64,000 bases of DNA from contig NC_013422.1 in NCBI RefSeq assembly GCF_000024765.1, forward strand, positions 1,011,501 through 1,075,500, read 5' to 3'. Position 1 is the stretch's first letter. Each line of letters begins with the position of its first letter. Source of the DNA: Halothiobacillus neapolitanus c2. GTDB lineage: Bacteria > Pseudomonadota > Gammaproteobacteria > Halothiobacillales > Halothiobacillaceae. Under the pieces are notes generated by a model. That model was not told the origin of the DNA. It did not search any database and was given only the letters and a program-made list of their open reading frames with translations. The position numbers and the translations under genes are program-made. Below are positions 53,559-63,969 of the stretch, piece by piece.

Positions 53559-54125
53559 ATGAGTATTAAATCGGATCGCTGGATTCGTGAAATGGCTGAA
53601 AAGCACGGCATGATTGAACCCTTCGCGCCACAACAGGTGCGAAGCGAGCAGGGCGATCGACTGATTTCATATGGTACGTCCAGCTATGGCTACGACGTGC
53701 GGTGTGCAAACGAATTCAAGGTGTTCACGAATATCAACTCAACCATTGTCGACCCGAAGTCATTCGATGAGCGGAGTTTCGTGAACATCGAATCGGATGT
53801 TTGCATTATTCCGCCAAACTCGTTTGCCTTGGCGCGAACGATCGAATACTTCCGTATTCCACGAAAAGTGCTGACTATTTGCCTGGGTAAATCCACCTAC
53901 GCCCGTTGCGGAATTATCGTGAATGTAACCCCGCTTGAACCGGAATGGGAAGGTCATGTCACGCTTGAGTTCTCGAATACGACCCCATTGCCAGCGCGCA
54001 TTTACGCCAACGAAGGCGTCGCCCAAATGCTGTTTTTGGAATCTGATGAAGAGTGCGAAACTTCGTACAAAGATCGTGGCGGCAAATATCAGGGCCAGCG
54101 TGGCGTTACTTTGCCAACAGCCTGA
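53559..54125 (+). CDS. dcd: dCTP deaminase
   Basis: A 188-residue enzyme converting dCTP to dUTP for thymidylate supply. The ATG at 53559 gives [19 protein letters not shown], the normal start in Pseudomonas-type Dcd, with AGGTGG upstream. Motifs: [35 protein letters not shown] (active-site Ser/Arg and Glu), and the C-terminal [11 protein letters not shown] lid. Trimeric, cytoplasmic. A nine-codon longer frame is not supported. Confidence 0.96.
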   Translation: MSIKSDRWIREMAEKHGMIEPFAPQQVRSEQGDRLISYGTSSYGYDVRCANEFKVFTNINSTIVDPKSFDERSFVNIESDVCIIPPNSFALARTIEYFRIPRKVLTICLGKSTYARCGIIVNVTPLEPEWEGHVTLEFSNTTPLPARIYANEGVAQMLFLESDEECETSYKDRGGKYQGQRGVTLPTA

Positions 54126-54192
54126 TTTAACCATTCTCACCGAACACGACCACCGAGATAATCTTAATTCCTTTCGAGTTGAGGGTCGGTGT

Positions 54193-54849
54193 TCATTCTC
54201 TCAATGAAATGATTGGCCAGCCTTCTGTCAAAGCGTATTCGCGCAGTACCTTATCCGGGTCAACTGCAACTGGATGATCAACTGCCTTGAGCAAAGGCAG
54301 GTCATTTTGCGAGTCTGAATAGAACCAGGTTTTGGTTGGTTGCAGTTGCCGCACGTGCAGCCACTGCGTCAGTGCGGTTTGTTTTCCAGCCTGAAAGGTT
54401 GGCGTGCCATCATAGCCTCCGGTGTATCTGCCTTCATTGATGCTTGGCTGGGTTGCGAGCAAATGTTCAATGCCGAACAGCTCGGCGATTGGTTGGGTAA
54501 CGAAGGCATTGGTGGCCGTAATGATGAGCATCTCATCACCGCGCTGGCGGTGATGTTCAACCAAGTTTTTCGCTTTATCCGTCACCATTGGCGCTATTTT
54601 TTCGGCCACAAACTGTTCGCGCCATGCATGCAGCTGTTCGATGGGGAATTTCGCCAAAGGCGCCAGCGAGAAGCGCAGGAATGCATCAATATCCAGGGTT
54701 CCGCGCTGGTACTCTTCATAAAAGATCTGGTTTTGCTGCGCGTATGCTGCGCCATCAACCGCATCAATATCCGCCAGAAATTGTCCCCATGCATGGTCAG
54801 AATCGCCCGCAAGCAAGGTGTTATCCAGATCAAAAATTGCCAGTTGCAT
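54193..54849 (-). CDS. HAD-IB family phosphatase (SerB-like)
   Basis: A 218-residue cytoplasmic phosphatase. Motif I is IFDLDNTLLAGDSDH, motif II is LIITATNAFVT (Thr), and motif IV is FYSDSQNDLPLLKAVDHPV. It matches the HAD-IB group that includes histidinol-phosphatase-like and SerB-like enzymes; the exact substrate is not determined. It is convergent with dcd and divergent from rppH. Confidence 0.9.
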   Translation of the reverse strand: MQLAIFDLDNTLLAGDSDHAWGQFLADIDAVDGAAYAQQNQIFYEEYQRGTLDIDAFLRFSLAPLAKFPIEQLHAWREQFVAEKIAPMVTDKAKNLVEHHRQRGDEMLIITATNAFVTQPIAELFGIEHLLATQPSINEGRYTGGYDGTPTFQAGKQTALTQWLHVRQLQPTKTWFYSDSQNDLPLLKAVDHPVAVDPDKVLREYALTEGWPIISLRE

Positions 54850-55090
54850 TTAGTACCTCGGGGTGAAATTAGGGGAGATGCAAGCGGGTTTCGGTACCCT
54901 TAAAAATTACTTTAGTCCAGCCGGTCTTTTTGTTTTGCCAAACAGGGGCAACCCGTGGAAAATGGCAGTAAGACTCCGATGGAGATGGGCGACATGATAT
55001 CGGCCCATTCTTCCTCGGTTGCGGCGACAGGCGATATTGTCTGTTGATCTGCCCATTTTGGCGTTTGACCTTTTGAATTTGAGTATAACT

Positions 55091-55633
55091 GTGATCGACC
55101 GTGATGGATTCCGCCCGAATGTCGGCATCATTTTAATTAACCATGCCGGTGAAGTCTTCTGGGGCAAGCGTGCAGGGCATCGTTCGTGGCAATTTCCCCA
55201 GGGGGGGATTAATGATGACGAGCGCCCTTTGGCTGCGATGTATCGTGAGCTGCAAGAAGAAACCGGTCTGAAGCCCACTGACGTCGAAGTAATCAGTTGG
55301 ACTTGCGGGTGGCTTCGTTACCGCCTGCCGCGCAACATGATTCGACGCCATTTATTCCCGACGTGTATCGGCCAAAAGCAGAAATGGTTTCTGTTGCGGC
55401 TGCGTTCGCCCGAATCGGCCTTTGATTTGAATGCATCCGACAAGCCAGAGTTTGACGGCTGGGAGTGGCGCTCGTACTGGTCAATTTTATCCGAAGTCAT
55501 TTACTTCAAACGTTCGGTTTACCAGGAAGCCATGTTATTCCTTTCTGACGCAGCAAATGCCGGTACACCGCCCAGATCCCTGCTCATCGCAGAGGAAGCA
55601 ACCCAGGACAAGGAGTCCGCTCATGCTCGATGA
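55091..55633 (+). CDS. rppH: RNA pyrophosphohydrolase
   Basis: A 180-residue Nudix enzyme that removes pyrophosphate from mRNA 5' ends and starts decay. The GTG at 55091 gives [15 protein letters not shown], the same start as E. coli RppH; the frame runs 24 codons further up but the extra residues have no counterpart in RppH. The Nudix box is [20 protein letters not shown] followed by TGL. It overlaps ptsP by 11 bases; the rppH-ptsP pair is classic in gammaproteobacteria. Confidence 0.95.
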   Translation: MIDRDGFRPNVGIILINHAGEVFWGKRAGHRSWQFPQGGINDDERPLAAMYRELQEETGLKPTDVEVISWTCGWLRYRLPRNMIRRHLFPTCIGQKQKWFLLRLRSPESAFDLNASDKPEFDGWEWRSYWSILSEVIYFKRSVYQEAMLFLSDAANAGTPPRSLLIAEEATQDKESAHAR

Positions 55634-57908
55634 ATTACGTCGAATAGTCACCGAGGTCGCCCAATCAGCAGACTTGCGTACGGCGCTTGATTTGATTGCC
55701 CGACGAGTGCGTGATGCTCTGAAGGTTGATGTTTGCTCTGTATATGTGCTGACGCGTCCTGTACCGCCTCAGGAAGCGGGATTGCTGTTGCAAGCAACAG
55801 AGGGTTTGAACCAGAACATGATCGGCCGAGTCACGCTTGCCCTGAATGAGGGGCTGGTGGGGTTGGTTGCTCGTCGAGCAGAACTGGTCAATCTGGAAAA
55901 TGCACCCGATCACCCTGCATTCAAGTTCGTCTCGGATATTGGTGAGGAGTTTTACCACGGCTTTCTTGGCGTGCCGATCATTTACCGGGGCGACGTGCTG
56001 GGTGTGCTCGTGGTGCAATCGCTTGAGCGCCGGAAATTTTCGGCGGATCAAGAATCGTTTCTTGTTACGCTGGCTTCTCAATTGGCTTCAGGCATCAGAC
56101 AGGCTCAAGTCAGTGGCGAGTTGTCACAGCATGAAACCCCGGCGTCCGATATCGGGGCCGCTGTAATTGCTCGAGGCCTGCCGGGCTCGCCCGGGGTTGT
56201 CTTTGGTACGGCCGTCAGCGTACTTAATTCCGTTGATCTCGAAAGCGTTGCCGATCGAGTGGTCGAAGACCCAGCGAATGAATGGCAAGTTTTGCTCTCT
56301 GCCATTGAAGCCGTTCGCGCCGAGTTCGCCCAACTCAAGGATGATTTTGCGCGTGCGGCTTGTAACGCGGATGAAAATATCCTCTTTGATGCCTTCATCA
56401 TGATGCTGGGCAGCGGCTCGTTCATCGGCAGCATGGAGTCTCGCGTGCATGCGGGTATGTCGGCCTCGGCGGCGCTCAGAGACACGGTGCGCGAGCACGC
56501 CGCAGTTTTTGAAAATATGAGTGATGCATACCTGCGCGAGCGCGCTCAGGATGTGCGCGATCTGGGCACCCGTATTTTGGTGAAGCTACGTGCACGCACA
56601 CACGACGCACGCGATCTACCCGAACGCATCGTCCTGATCGGGCGCGATCTTTCTGCCTCCCATCTGGCCGAAATCCCAACCAATCGGTTGGTGGGGATTG
56701 TATCCAGCAGTGGTACAGGTTCATCGCATCTGGCTATTCTGGCGCGTGCTTTGGGTATTCCGGCGGCGATGGGCGTATCCGACTTGCCCATCGTGTCGCT
56801 GAATGACCAGGAGGTCGTTGTTGACGGCTACCGGGGGTTGTTAATCGTTCGTCCGGTCGGCTCGTTCCGGCAGGAACTCTCTCGCCTCGTGCAGGAAGAG
56901 GCGCAACTTACGGCCGGCCTCAAGGCGCTTTGTGATCTGCCAGCCCAGTCTCTTGATGGTCGTCGCATAGGGATGTACGTCAACATCGGTCTGCTGGCCG
57001 ATATGGCTCCGTCGATGACGGTGGGTGCTGAAGGTATCGGTCTGTATCGGACTGAAATTCCCTTTCAAATCCGCAAACAGTTTCCGGGCGAAGAGGATCA
57101 AGCGGCCATCTACCGGGAGGCGCTCGAAACTTTTCGCGGTAAGGAAGTCGTCCTGCGGACGCTGGATGTCGGCGGGGACAAACCCCTTTCCTATTTCCCG
57201 ATCAAAGAAGATAACCCTTTCCTCGGCTGGCGCGGCATTCGTCTGGTGCTGGATCATCCGGAAATTTTCCTCACGCAAATTCGAGCCATGCTGCGTGCCT
57301 CCATCGGCTTGGATAATCTCAGCATCCTTCTGCCCATGATTGGCTCCGTCGAAGAGTTGGAAACGGCCAAAGAGTACATCTTCCAAGCGCTGAACGAATT
57401 GAGGGAAGAGGGGCAAGCTATTTCCACGCCGCGTATCGGCGTCATGATCGAAGTGCCATCAGCGGTGTACCAGATCGAAATCATTGCAGCCATGGTGGAT
57501 TTTCTATCCATCGGTACCAATGATCTGACGCAGTACATTCTCGCGATTGACCGGAATAATGAGCGCGTGGCTGCTCGCTATGATGCATTGCACCCGGCGG
57601 TATTGCGCGCCATTGTCGAAGTCGTTGATGCATCACACCTGCTGGGGCGCGAGGTTACCGTTTGCGGTGAACTGGCAGGAGACCCGATGGGCGCGGTTCT
57701 GCTTCTGGGGATGGGTATCGACGTGCTCTCGATGAGTGCGGGGTCATTGCCTCGGATTAAATGGGTGATTCAAAGCTTCAAGCAGAGTGATGCACGGCAG
57801 TTGCTCACTGCCGCCCTTGAGTGCAGTCGGCCAACTCAAATCCGAGCCATGCTCTCCCAAGCGCTTGAAGAGCGGGGATTGGGTGGCCTGATTCGAGCCG
57901 GTTCCTGA
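55623..57908 (+). CDS. ptsP: PTS enzyme I-Ntr (phosphoenolpyruvate-protein phosphotransferase)
   Basis: A 761-residue protein that starts the nitrogen-related phosphorelay. It has an N-terminal GAF domain ([28 protein letters not shown]-type), then the enzyme I fold. The phosphorylated histidine is H369 in [12 protein letters not shown], followed by the PEP-binding barrel motifs [30 protein letters not shown] and [12 protein letters not shown] 55623 overlaps the rppH stop, which is the normal coupled start; the longer frame is a shadow. Confidence 0.95.
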   Translation: MLDELRRIVTEVAQSADLRTALDLIARRVRDALKVDVCSVYVLTRPVPPQEAGLLLQATEGLNQNMIGRVTLALNEGLVGLVARRAELVNLENAPDHPAFKFVSDIGEEFYHGFLGVPIIYRGDVLGVLVVQSLERRKFSADQESFLVTLASQLASGIRQAQVSGELSQHETPASDIGAAVIARGLPGSPGVVFGTAVSVLNSVDLESVADRVVEDPANEWQVLLSAIEAVRAEFAQLKDDFARAACNADENILFDAFIMMLGSGSFIGSMESRVHAGMSASAALRDTVREHAAVFENMSDAYLRERAQDVRDLGTRILVKLRARTHDARDLPERIVLIGRDLSASHLAEIPTNRLVGIVSSSGTGSSHLAILARALGIPAAMGVSDLPIVSLNDQEVVVDGYRGLLIVRPVGSFRQELSRLVQEEAQLTAGLKALCDLPAQSLDGRRIGMYVNIGLLADMAPSMTVGAEGIGLYRTEIPFQIRKQFPGEEDQAAIYREALETFRGKEVVLRTLDVGGDKPLSYFPIKEDNPFLGWRGIRLVLDHPEIFLTQIRAMLRASIGLDNLSILLPMIGSVEELETAKEYIFQALNELREEGQAISTPRIGVMIEVPSAVYQIEIIAAMVDFLSIGTNDLTQYILAIDRNNERVAARYDALHPAVLRAIVEVVDASHLLGREVTVCGELAGDPMGAVLLLGMGIDVLSMSAGSLPRIKWVIQSFKQSDARQLLTAALECSRPTQIRAMLSQALEERGLGGLIRAGS

Positions 57909-58052
57909 AAACGGTCACGAAGCGTTTTTTCGTTAAAGGGTATTGGGCCAAGTTTACGGTTGACAATCCCTGTACGGATGCCTAATATGCGCGCTTCTTG
58001 TGATCAGGGTTGATCCTGAAGATCAAGAGATGTGAGGCTTTGAGCCTTGCTT

Positions 58053-58129
58053 CGGAGTGTAGCGCAGTCTGGTAGCGCACCTGGTTTGGGACCAGGTGGT
58101 CGTAGGTTCAAATCCTATCACTCCGACCA
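58053..58129 (+). tRNA. tRNA-Pro(TGG)
   Basis: Acceptor CGGAGTG pairs with CACTCCG, encoded ACCA. Anticodon loop TTTGGGA gives TGG. First of a three-tRNA cluster. Confidence 0.96.
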
Positions 58130-58144
58130 ATTTTTGCATCACTT

Positions 58145-58221
58145 GCGCCCGTAGCTCATCTGGATAGAGCATCGGCCTTCTAAGCCGAGGGTAGCGGGTT
58201 CGAGTCCTGCCGGGCGCGCCA
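58145..58221 (+). tRNA. tRNA-Arg(TCT)
   Basis: Acceptor GCGCCCG pairs with CGGGCGC, then G and CCA. Anticodon loop CTTCTAA gives TCT (reads AGA). Confidence 0.96.
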
Positions 58222-58241
58222 AACGCGCTCAATCAAACAAT

Positions 58242-58318
58242 GGTGGCCGTAGCTCAGTTGGTAGAGTCCCGGATTGTGATTCCGGTTGTCGTGGGTTCGA
58301 ACCCCATCGGTCACCCCA
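58242..58318 (+). tRNA. tRNA-His(GTG)
   Basis: Anticodon GTG in ATTGTGATT. An extra G at position -1 (58242) can pair with the discriminator C, the hallmark of tRNA-His, and CCA is encoded. Confidence 0.96.
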
Positions 58319-58330
58319 TACGTATGAATT

Positions 58331-58357
58331 AAAAAGCCCGCAACGAGCGGGTTTTTT
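58331..58357 (+). terminator. Intrinsic terminator after tRNA-His
   Basis: CCCGC and GCGGG with a five-base loop, then six T; preceded by five A. Confidence 0.85.
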
Positions 58358-58519
58358 ATTGTCTGGGTTGATCAGGTTTCTGACACTGTTCGGACACATT
58401 AAGCCTGCCTATTCGGTTGATATATGGGCGGTGATTTGAAAGGTGGCGAAAAGTCAGTTTTTGTCCGTGAGCGTATTGACGCGCTTACTAATGGCGGCTA
58501 ATATGCGCCACCTGTTTTC

Positions 58520-58596
58520 GGCTATATAGCTCAGTTGGTTAGAGCACAGCACTCATAATGCTGGGGTCGGTGGTTCGAGTCCACCTATAGCCACCA
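58520..58596 (+). tRNA. tRNA-Met(CAT), elongator type
   Basis: Acceptor GGCTATA pairs with TATAGCC, encoded ACCA. Anticodon loop CTCATAA gives CAT. The fully paired first acceptor base marks it as elongator rather than initiator. Confidence 0.95.
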
Positions 58597-58620
58597 AATT
58601 CGGTTGTTTTGCAACCCGTT

Positions 58621-58658
58621 AAAAAACCCGCTTCAAGTTGGCCTTGGCGGGTTTTTTT
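58621..58658 (+). terminator. Intrinsic terminator after tRNA-Met
   Basis: AAACCCGC and GCGGGTTT pair around a 15-base loop, then a T-run. Also works, more weakly, for the leftward tsaB. Confidence 0.8.
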
Positions 58659-58691
58659 CTGTCCTAGTGATTTGAGAGGGTGGTATTCAGC

Positions 58692-59405
58692 CTAGCCCGT
58701 GACCGGTGCAGCCCCTTTGACCTGAGCCACGTTATCACGGAGGTAGATAGGGGCAGCTTCTGCTGGGTCCTGCCATTGTGATTCGGGCGTGGCAGCCGCA
58801 AGTTCAATGGCGAAGCGTGCATCAGGGAAGGCATCGGGGCTCGTGTTCCGCCATGAATTGGCTGAAATAAGGGCGGGGTAGCGCGCGAAGCCTGATCCTG
58901 TTGCAAATTGCGATTCTGTATTTTCAGAATGAATTGCGAACTCGGATAAAATCAATTCGGGTGAGATTACGCGTTCCTCGCCCAGTGGTGTAACACCCCG
59001 TGCTTTATCCACCAGAAAACGGCCGTAATAAATCTCGCCCATTCGTGCGTCGAGTGCGGCGTGAATGATGCCGCCGCCGGCCTGAAGCGCCTGTTCCCTC
59101 AGTGCTTGTGCCAAGGTGGCGAGTGATGAAATCCCGAGTACGGGAATATCCAGCCCCAGCGCCATGCCCTGCGCGCAAGCGGTGGCGATGCGTACGCCTG
59201 TGAACGAACCAGGCCCACGGCCGTAGGCGATCAGATCGAGCTGGTTGTAATCAATGCCGGCTTCGCTGAGCAATTCTTCGGCCATAGGCAGCAGGCGGTG
59301 TGTATGCGCCCTGGGGGCCAGTTCGAACGTGCTCAGAACTGTTCCGTCAGTCCAGATAGCGGCTGTGCATGCTTCCGTGGCCGAGTCGATAAATAAGATA
59401 TTCAA
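58692..59405 (-). CDS. tsaB: tRNA threonylcarbamoyladenosine biosynthesis protein TsaB
   Basis: A 237-residue ASKHA-fold protein that partners TsaD and TsaE to make t6A37 on ANN-reading tRNAs. It begins MNILFIDSATEACTAAIW and has the family block LIAYGRGPGSFTGVRIA. Catalytic residues are not expected, as TsaB is the scaffold. It is 18 bases after pgi on the same strand and is probably its operon partner. Confidence 0.95.
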   Translation of the reverse strand: MNILFIDSATEACTAAIWTDGTVLSTFELAPRAHTHRLLPMAEELLSEAGIDYNQLDLIAYGRGPGSFTGVRIATACAQGMALGLDIPVLGISSLATLAQALREQALQAGGGIIHAALDARMGEIYYGRFLVDKARGVTPLGEERVISPELILSEFAIHSENTESQFATGSGFARYPALISANSWRNTSPDAFPDARFAIELAAATPESQWQDPAEAAPIYLRDNVAQVKGAAPVTG

Positions 59406-59423
59406 ACCCAGATATCCAAATAA

Positions 59424-61067
59424 TTAAACCCAGTGTTTATGAATGGTGCTGAGCAAGGCTTCGGTCGATGGGTCGAAGCTGCCGGCTACCGGTGCTTTAC
59501 CGATGGCGGGCAGGAGCTCGCCGGCCATCTGCTTGCCCAGTTCCACGCCCCATTGATCGTATGAGTCGATATGCCAGATGGCGCCCGCCACGAAGATACG
59601 ATGCTCGTACAGCGCGATCAATGCGCCGACGGCTTCTGGTGTCATCTGCGGGAACAGGATGGTAGAGCTTGGTTGGTTGCCAAGGAATACCCGGTGTGGT
59701 GAAACTCGGGCAATTGTTTCGTCGTCAATGCCAGCCGCCTTCATTTCTGCGACAACGGCATCAAGGCCACGACCGAGCATTAAAGCGCGGGTTTGCGCCA
59801 GCATGTTGGCAAGCAGCATGGCCTGTTGCTCGCCAATCGGTGAGTGTGTACGAATGGACGCGATGAAATCGGTTGGGATCAGGCGCGTGCCTTGATGCAG
59901 AAGTTGGTAGAAGGCGTGTTGCCCGTTCGTGCCCGCGCCGCCCCACACCACGGGGCCTGTCGCGTAATCGACGCGTTGTCCATCGAGATCGACCGATTTG
60001 CCGTTGGATTCCATGCTCGCTTGTTGAAGATAGGCGGGGAGCCTGCCGAGGCGCGTACCATAGGGCAGTACGGCCAGTGTCTCGGCGCCGAGGAAGCTGC
60101 TGTTCCAAACATCGACCAAACCCAGGATCAATGGCAAGTTCTGTTCTGCTGGCGCTTGGCGGAAATGCTCGTCCATGGCATGAGCACCCTCGAGCAGGCG
60201 CTCGAAGCCATCCATGCCGATATAAAGTGCAATGGGCAGGCCGATGGCCGACCACAACGAGTAGCGCCCACCGACCCAGTCCCAAAAGCCGAACATGTTG
60301 TCGGTATTGATGCCGAAAGCTGCTACGGCTTTATGGTTGGTCGAAACGGCCACGAAGTGTTTTTCGATGGCCGATTCGTTCTGGGCATGGTCGAGGAACC
60401 AGCGCCGCGCCGTGTGGGCGTTGGTCAGCGTTTCCTGGGTTGTGAAGGTTTTGGATGCGACGACAAATAGTGTGCGTGCAGGGTCGAGTGTTTTAAGCAG
60501 ACTGGCGATTTCGCTTGGGGCAATGTTTGCGACGAAATGCACGCGCAAGCCGGGCAAACCATGAGAGGCTAGCGCATCGCACACCATTCTTGGCCCGAGG
60601 TCTGAGCCGCCGATACCGATGTTGACGACATCGGTAATGCGTTCGCCGGAATAACCCAGCCAACGACCCTCATGTACCGAGTCGGTGAACTGGCGCATGC
60701 GCCCTAATACCTCATTGACCTCTGGCATGACGTTCTCGCCATCGACCAGAATCGGGTGATTGCTGCGGTTGCGCAGGGCGACGTGGAGTACGGACCTGTC
60801 CTCGGTGGTATTGATTTTTTCACCGGCAAACATGGCGTCACGACGAGCCAGAACGCCGCAGTCCGCAGCCAGTTGCTGCAACAGATCGAGCGTGTCACGG
60901 GTGATCCGCTGTTTACTGTAATCGACATGCAGCCCCGCGACCTGCTGGGCGTAGGTTTGCGCGCGCTCGGGGTGTTGTGTAAAGAGGTCAGAAAGATGAA
61001 CAGACTTCATCTGCTCGCCGTGATGCACCAACTTTTGCCATGCGGGGGATCGAGTTAGCCGACTCAT
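59424..61067 (-). CDS. pgi: Glucose-6-phosphate isomerase
   Basis: A 547-residue cytoplasmic enzyme that interconverts glucose-6-phosphate and fructose-6-phosphate. Motifs: VNIGIGGSDLGPRM, VASKTFTTQETLTNA, GGRYSLWSAIGL, the Glu region WGGAGTNGQHAFYQLLHQGT, and the C-terminal QWGVELGK. Length is normal. It is followed by tsaB and preceded by zwf and gnd on the same strand, giving a hexose-phosphate block. Confidence 0.97.
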   Translation of the reverse strand: MSRLTRSPAWQKLVHHGEQMKSVHLSDLFTQHPERAQTYAQQVAGLHVDYSKQRITRDTLDLLQQLAADCGVLARRDAMFAGEKINTTEDRSVLHVALRNRSNHPILVDGENVMPEVNEVLGRMRQFTDSVHEGRWLGYSGERITDVVNIGIGGSDLGPRMVCDALASHGLPGLRVHFVANIAPSEIASLLKTLDPARTLFVVASKTFTTQETLTNAHTARRWFLDHAQNESAIEKHFVAVSTNHKAVAAFGINTDNMFGFWDWVGGRYSLWSAIGLPIALYIGMDGFERLLEGAHAMDEHFRQAPAEQNLPLILGLVDVWNSSFLGAETLAVLPYGTRLGRLPAYLQQASMESNGKSVDLDGQRVDYATGPVVWGGAGTNGQHAFYQLLHQGTRLIPTDFIASIRTHSPIGEQQAMLLANMLAQTRALMLGRGLDAVVAEMKAAGIDDETIARVSPHRVFLGNQPSSTILFPQMTPEAVGALIALYEHRIFVAGAIWHIDSYDQWGVELGKQMAGELLPAIGKAPVAGSFDPSTEALLSTIHKHWV

Positions 61068-61161
61068 GCTTTTGATAACCTATTGTTTGAAAATATTGTT
61101 AGATCGAATCGAGTTGCAGTAGGTGGTTGATGGACACAATTCCCATCGCTACCTGTGTTGT

Positions 61162-62676
61162 CTAGTTTGATGGAATAGACAAATCATTTCGCCATTGATG
61201 ACTATCGTCATCGAACAATCGATCGGATTCTTTCGGCCCCCAGGTGCCGCTCTTGTAGGTATGGATGTAGTCCCGCTCAACCGACCAGGTTTTGAGAATG
61301 GGGTCAACCACACGCCACGCCCAGGCTACCTCATCGTAGCGCAAAAACAGGGTCTGATCGCCGCGCATCACGTCCAGCAGCAAGGCGGCGTAGGCGTCGA
61401 GTTTCTCACGTTCTGGAGCGGTGTAACTTGCATCCATCTGCACGGTACGCGTGCGCATTTCCAAGCCGTCGGTTTTGATCTGCAATTCGAAGCGAACGTT
61501 CTCTTGGGGCTGAATGCCGATCAGTAGCCAGTTCGGTTCTGTTTTGGTGATGGCCGTCTCGCGAAACAATTGCTGCGGCGGATCGCGGAAGCGAATCGAA
61601 ATCTGTGAGTGGGTCTGCGCCAAGCGCTTACCGGTACGCAAATAAAACGGCACGCCCTTCCATCGCCAGTTGTCGATGTAAAGTTTGACTGCCGCGTAAG
61701 TCTCGGTGATGGAGTCCGGGGCGACGCCATCTTCATCGAGATAGCCGATTTCGTTTTCGCCCTTGACCACCCCACGTTGATATTGCGCGCGGAACGCCTG
61801 TGCGTGCACGGCACGCGGCGAAATGGGGCGGATACTGCGAAGCACCTTGACCTTTTCATCGCGCACGGCTTCAGGGTCCATCGACGGCGGCGGTTCCATC
61901 GCAATCAAGGCCAGCATCTGCATCAGATGGCTCTGCACCATGTCCCGCAGTGCGCCTGCGGATTCGTAATAGCCGGCTCGTCCGCCCACACCCAGTGTTT
62001 CGGCATGCGAAATCTGCACATGGTCGATGAAATTGCGGTTCCACAAGGGCTCGAGCAGCAGGTTGGCGAAGCGCATCACCATGATGTTCTGCACGGTGCC
62101 TTTGCCAAGATAGTGGTCGATCCGGTAAATCTGTTGCTCGCTGAAGTGGCGGTGCAGCAATGAGTCGAGCGCATGGGCGCTCTCGATGTCGTGGCCGAAA
62201 GGTTTCTCGATGACCAGCCGTCGGCACCCCTTGGATTCCTCAACCAGTCCGGCTGCCGCCAGATGCTGACAAATTGACCCGAACGCATCCGGCGGAACGG
62301 CGAAATAGAACATGATGCAGGCGGGGAATTCGTCATTAAACAGTCGCTGTGCCAACGAGGTAAACGAATCCTCGGTCTGATAATCGCCGTTGTGAAAGTA
62401 AAGTCTGGGTAACAGTTTTTCGAGCGCCGGGTTGGGGGCGGATTCATCCTCGCTGAGCAGAACCTGCACTTCGTCGCGCCAATGCTCATCCGTCCAGTCT
62501 CTGCGGCCGAAACCGATGATACGACTGCCCTGAGGAAGTTCGCCGGCCAGTTCAAGTTGGTAGAGGGCCGGAATCAGTTTCTTATGCGCCAGATTGCCTG
62601 TCGCGCCGAAAATGACGATGGTCACCGGATCTTGGCGTGACTTATCCCGTTGGGCCGATCGTTTTGATGGGGGCAT
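61162..62676 (-). CDS. zwf: Glucose-6-phosphate 1-dehydrogenase
   Basis: A 504-residue enzyme of the oxidative pentose phosphate pathway. I take the ATG at 62676 because AAGGAG lies 7 bases upstream; the frame extends to 62703. NADP-binding IFGATGNLAHKKLIPALY and substrate motif RIDHYLGKGTVQNI are visible. In most Zwf the motif reads DHYLGKE; here the Glu is Gly, which may affect activity or be a lineage trait. It lies between pgi and gnd. Confidence 0.95.
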   Translation of the reverse strand: MPPSKRSAQRDKSRQDPVTIVIFGATGNLAHKKLIPALYQLELAGELPQGSRIIGFGRRDWTDEHWRDEVQVLLSEDESAPNPALEKLLPRLYFHNGDYQTEDSFTSLAQRLFNDEFPACIMFYFAVPPDAFGSICQHLAAAGLVEESKGCRRLVIEKPFGHDIESAHALDSLLHRHFSEQQIYRIDHYLGKGTVQNIMVMRFANLLLEPLWNRNFIDHVQISHAETLGVGGRAGYYESAGALRDMVQSHLMQMLALIAMEPPPSMDPEAVRDEKVKVLRSIRPISPRAVHAQAFRAQYQRGVVKGENEIGYLDEDGVAPDSITETYAAVKLYIDNWRWKGVPFYLRTGKRLAQTHSQISIRFRDPPQQLFRETAITKTEPNWLLIGIQPQENVRFELQIKTDGLEMRTRTVQMDASYTAPEREKLDAYAALLLDVMRGDQTLFLRYDEVAWAWRVVDPILKTWSVERDYIHTYKSGTWGPKESDRLFDDDSHQWRNDLSIPSN

Positions 62677-62759
62677 GTGGGGGCTCCTTGCGTGGGGCAT
62701 CAATCAGCGGTGCAGATGGACGAACCTACAGTGGATTGTACAAACTTATTTCTTCGTAC

Positions 62760-63674
62760 TTATTTCTTCGTAATGGCATGGCCACCGAAGGCGTTGCGCA
62801 TCAACGAAAGCAGACGGTTGCCGTAGCCTTCTGCATCCTGACTGGCGAAGCGCATTTGCAAGGCCAACGTCATCACCGGGGCGCTGACCCCCAGATCAAT
62901 CGCTTCTTTTGCCGTCCAGCGTCCTTCACCCGAATCGGAAACCACCGGGGCGATGTGCTCTAGGCCTTGACCCTGTTCTGCAAGCGCTTCGGCCGTGAGA
63001 TCAAGCAACCAGCTCTGTACGACAGAACCATCGCGCCACAACTCAGTGATTTGCGCCAGATCCAGATCGAACGCTTTCTTGGCGCGAAGCAGATCAAGCC
63101 CTTCGGCCAGTGCCTGCATCATGCCGTACTCAATGCCGTTGTGAACCATCTTGACGAAATGCCCCGAGCCGACGGGGCCGACATGCCCCCAGCCCCGGTC
63201 TGCGGCGGGCGCAAGCACCTTGATTGCCGGAGTGATCAGGGTTGCCGCTTCATCCGACCCGCCAAACATCAGGCTGTAGCCGTTTTTCAGGCCCCAGACG
63301 CCACCGGATGTACCGACATCCATGTAGTGCACACCCGATTTTTGAACGCGCGCGGCACGTGCGATGGTGTCTTGATAAAAACTGTTGCCGCCATCGATCA
63401 GCAGATCGCCTTCATCAAGCAAGGGGAGAACCTGGGAGATCGCCTCTTCGGTGACGTTTCCGGATGGCAGCATGAGCCACACGATACGCGGGGAGGGCAG
63501 GGCATCGACAAATTCGTTGAGTGTGTATGCGCCTGTGATATGGGTTTCTTCGGCGACCAGTTCATCGATGGGTGCCGTGCTGCGATTGTGCGCGACAACT
63601 TCAATGCCACCGCGTGATAAGCGTCGAGCCATATTGGCGCCCATTCGGCCTAAACCATAAATACCTAGTTTCAT
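62760..63674 (-). CDS. gnd: 6-phosphogluconate dehydrogenase, short (YqeC/GndA-like) form
   Basis: About 304 residues from the ATG at 63674, with GGAG 8 bases upstream; the frame to 63824 is not supported. The Rossmann motif is MKLGIYGLGRMGANMARRL. Other motifs are MDVGTSGGVWGLKNGYSLMF and VGSGHFVKMVHNGIEYGMMQ, with the catalytic Lys and Asn. This is the short decarboxylating form, often NAD-preferring, and it completes the zwf-gnd pair. The C-terminal long tail of the classic 470-residue Gnd is absent. Confidence 0.93.
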   Translation of the reverse strand: MKLGIYGLGRMGANMARRLSRGGIEVVAHNRSTAPIDELVAEETHITGAYTLNEFVDALPSPRIVWLMLPSGNVTEEAISQVLPLLDEGDLLIDGGNSFYQDTIARAARVQKSGVHYMDVGTSGGVWGLKNGYSLMFGGSDEAATLITPAIKVLAPAADRGWGHVGPVGSGHFVKMVHNGIEYGMMQALAEGLDLLRAKKAFDLDLAQITELWRDGSVVQSWLLDLTAEALAEQGQGLEHIAPVVSDSGEGRWTAKEAIDLGVSAPVMTLALQMRFASQDAEGYGNRLLSLMRNAFGGHAITKK

Positions 63675-63969
63675 TGTTTCACTCCTTAATATGCGAAAAA
63701 CCCAGTACTTGCGCTTTCCGATAACGATCGCCCGAGCTTGGCAAGCTTTGTCGGCGGATGATGAGAACACCTTACGAATTGAGTGTACCGCGTTGTGTTT
63801 GTTCCATGTTGACTTTGCGCGCAAGCAGCCGATCAGAAAAAAACGACCTTAAACGGTATACTGGCGACAACATTAAGTACTGGTGATGACAAAATTGCGT
63901 CAGTCGTGAAAGCTGGAAGAGTCAAAACCTCGGTTTCCAGCCTCTAATTCTTCAAACCTGAGTGTTGTA

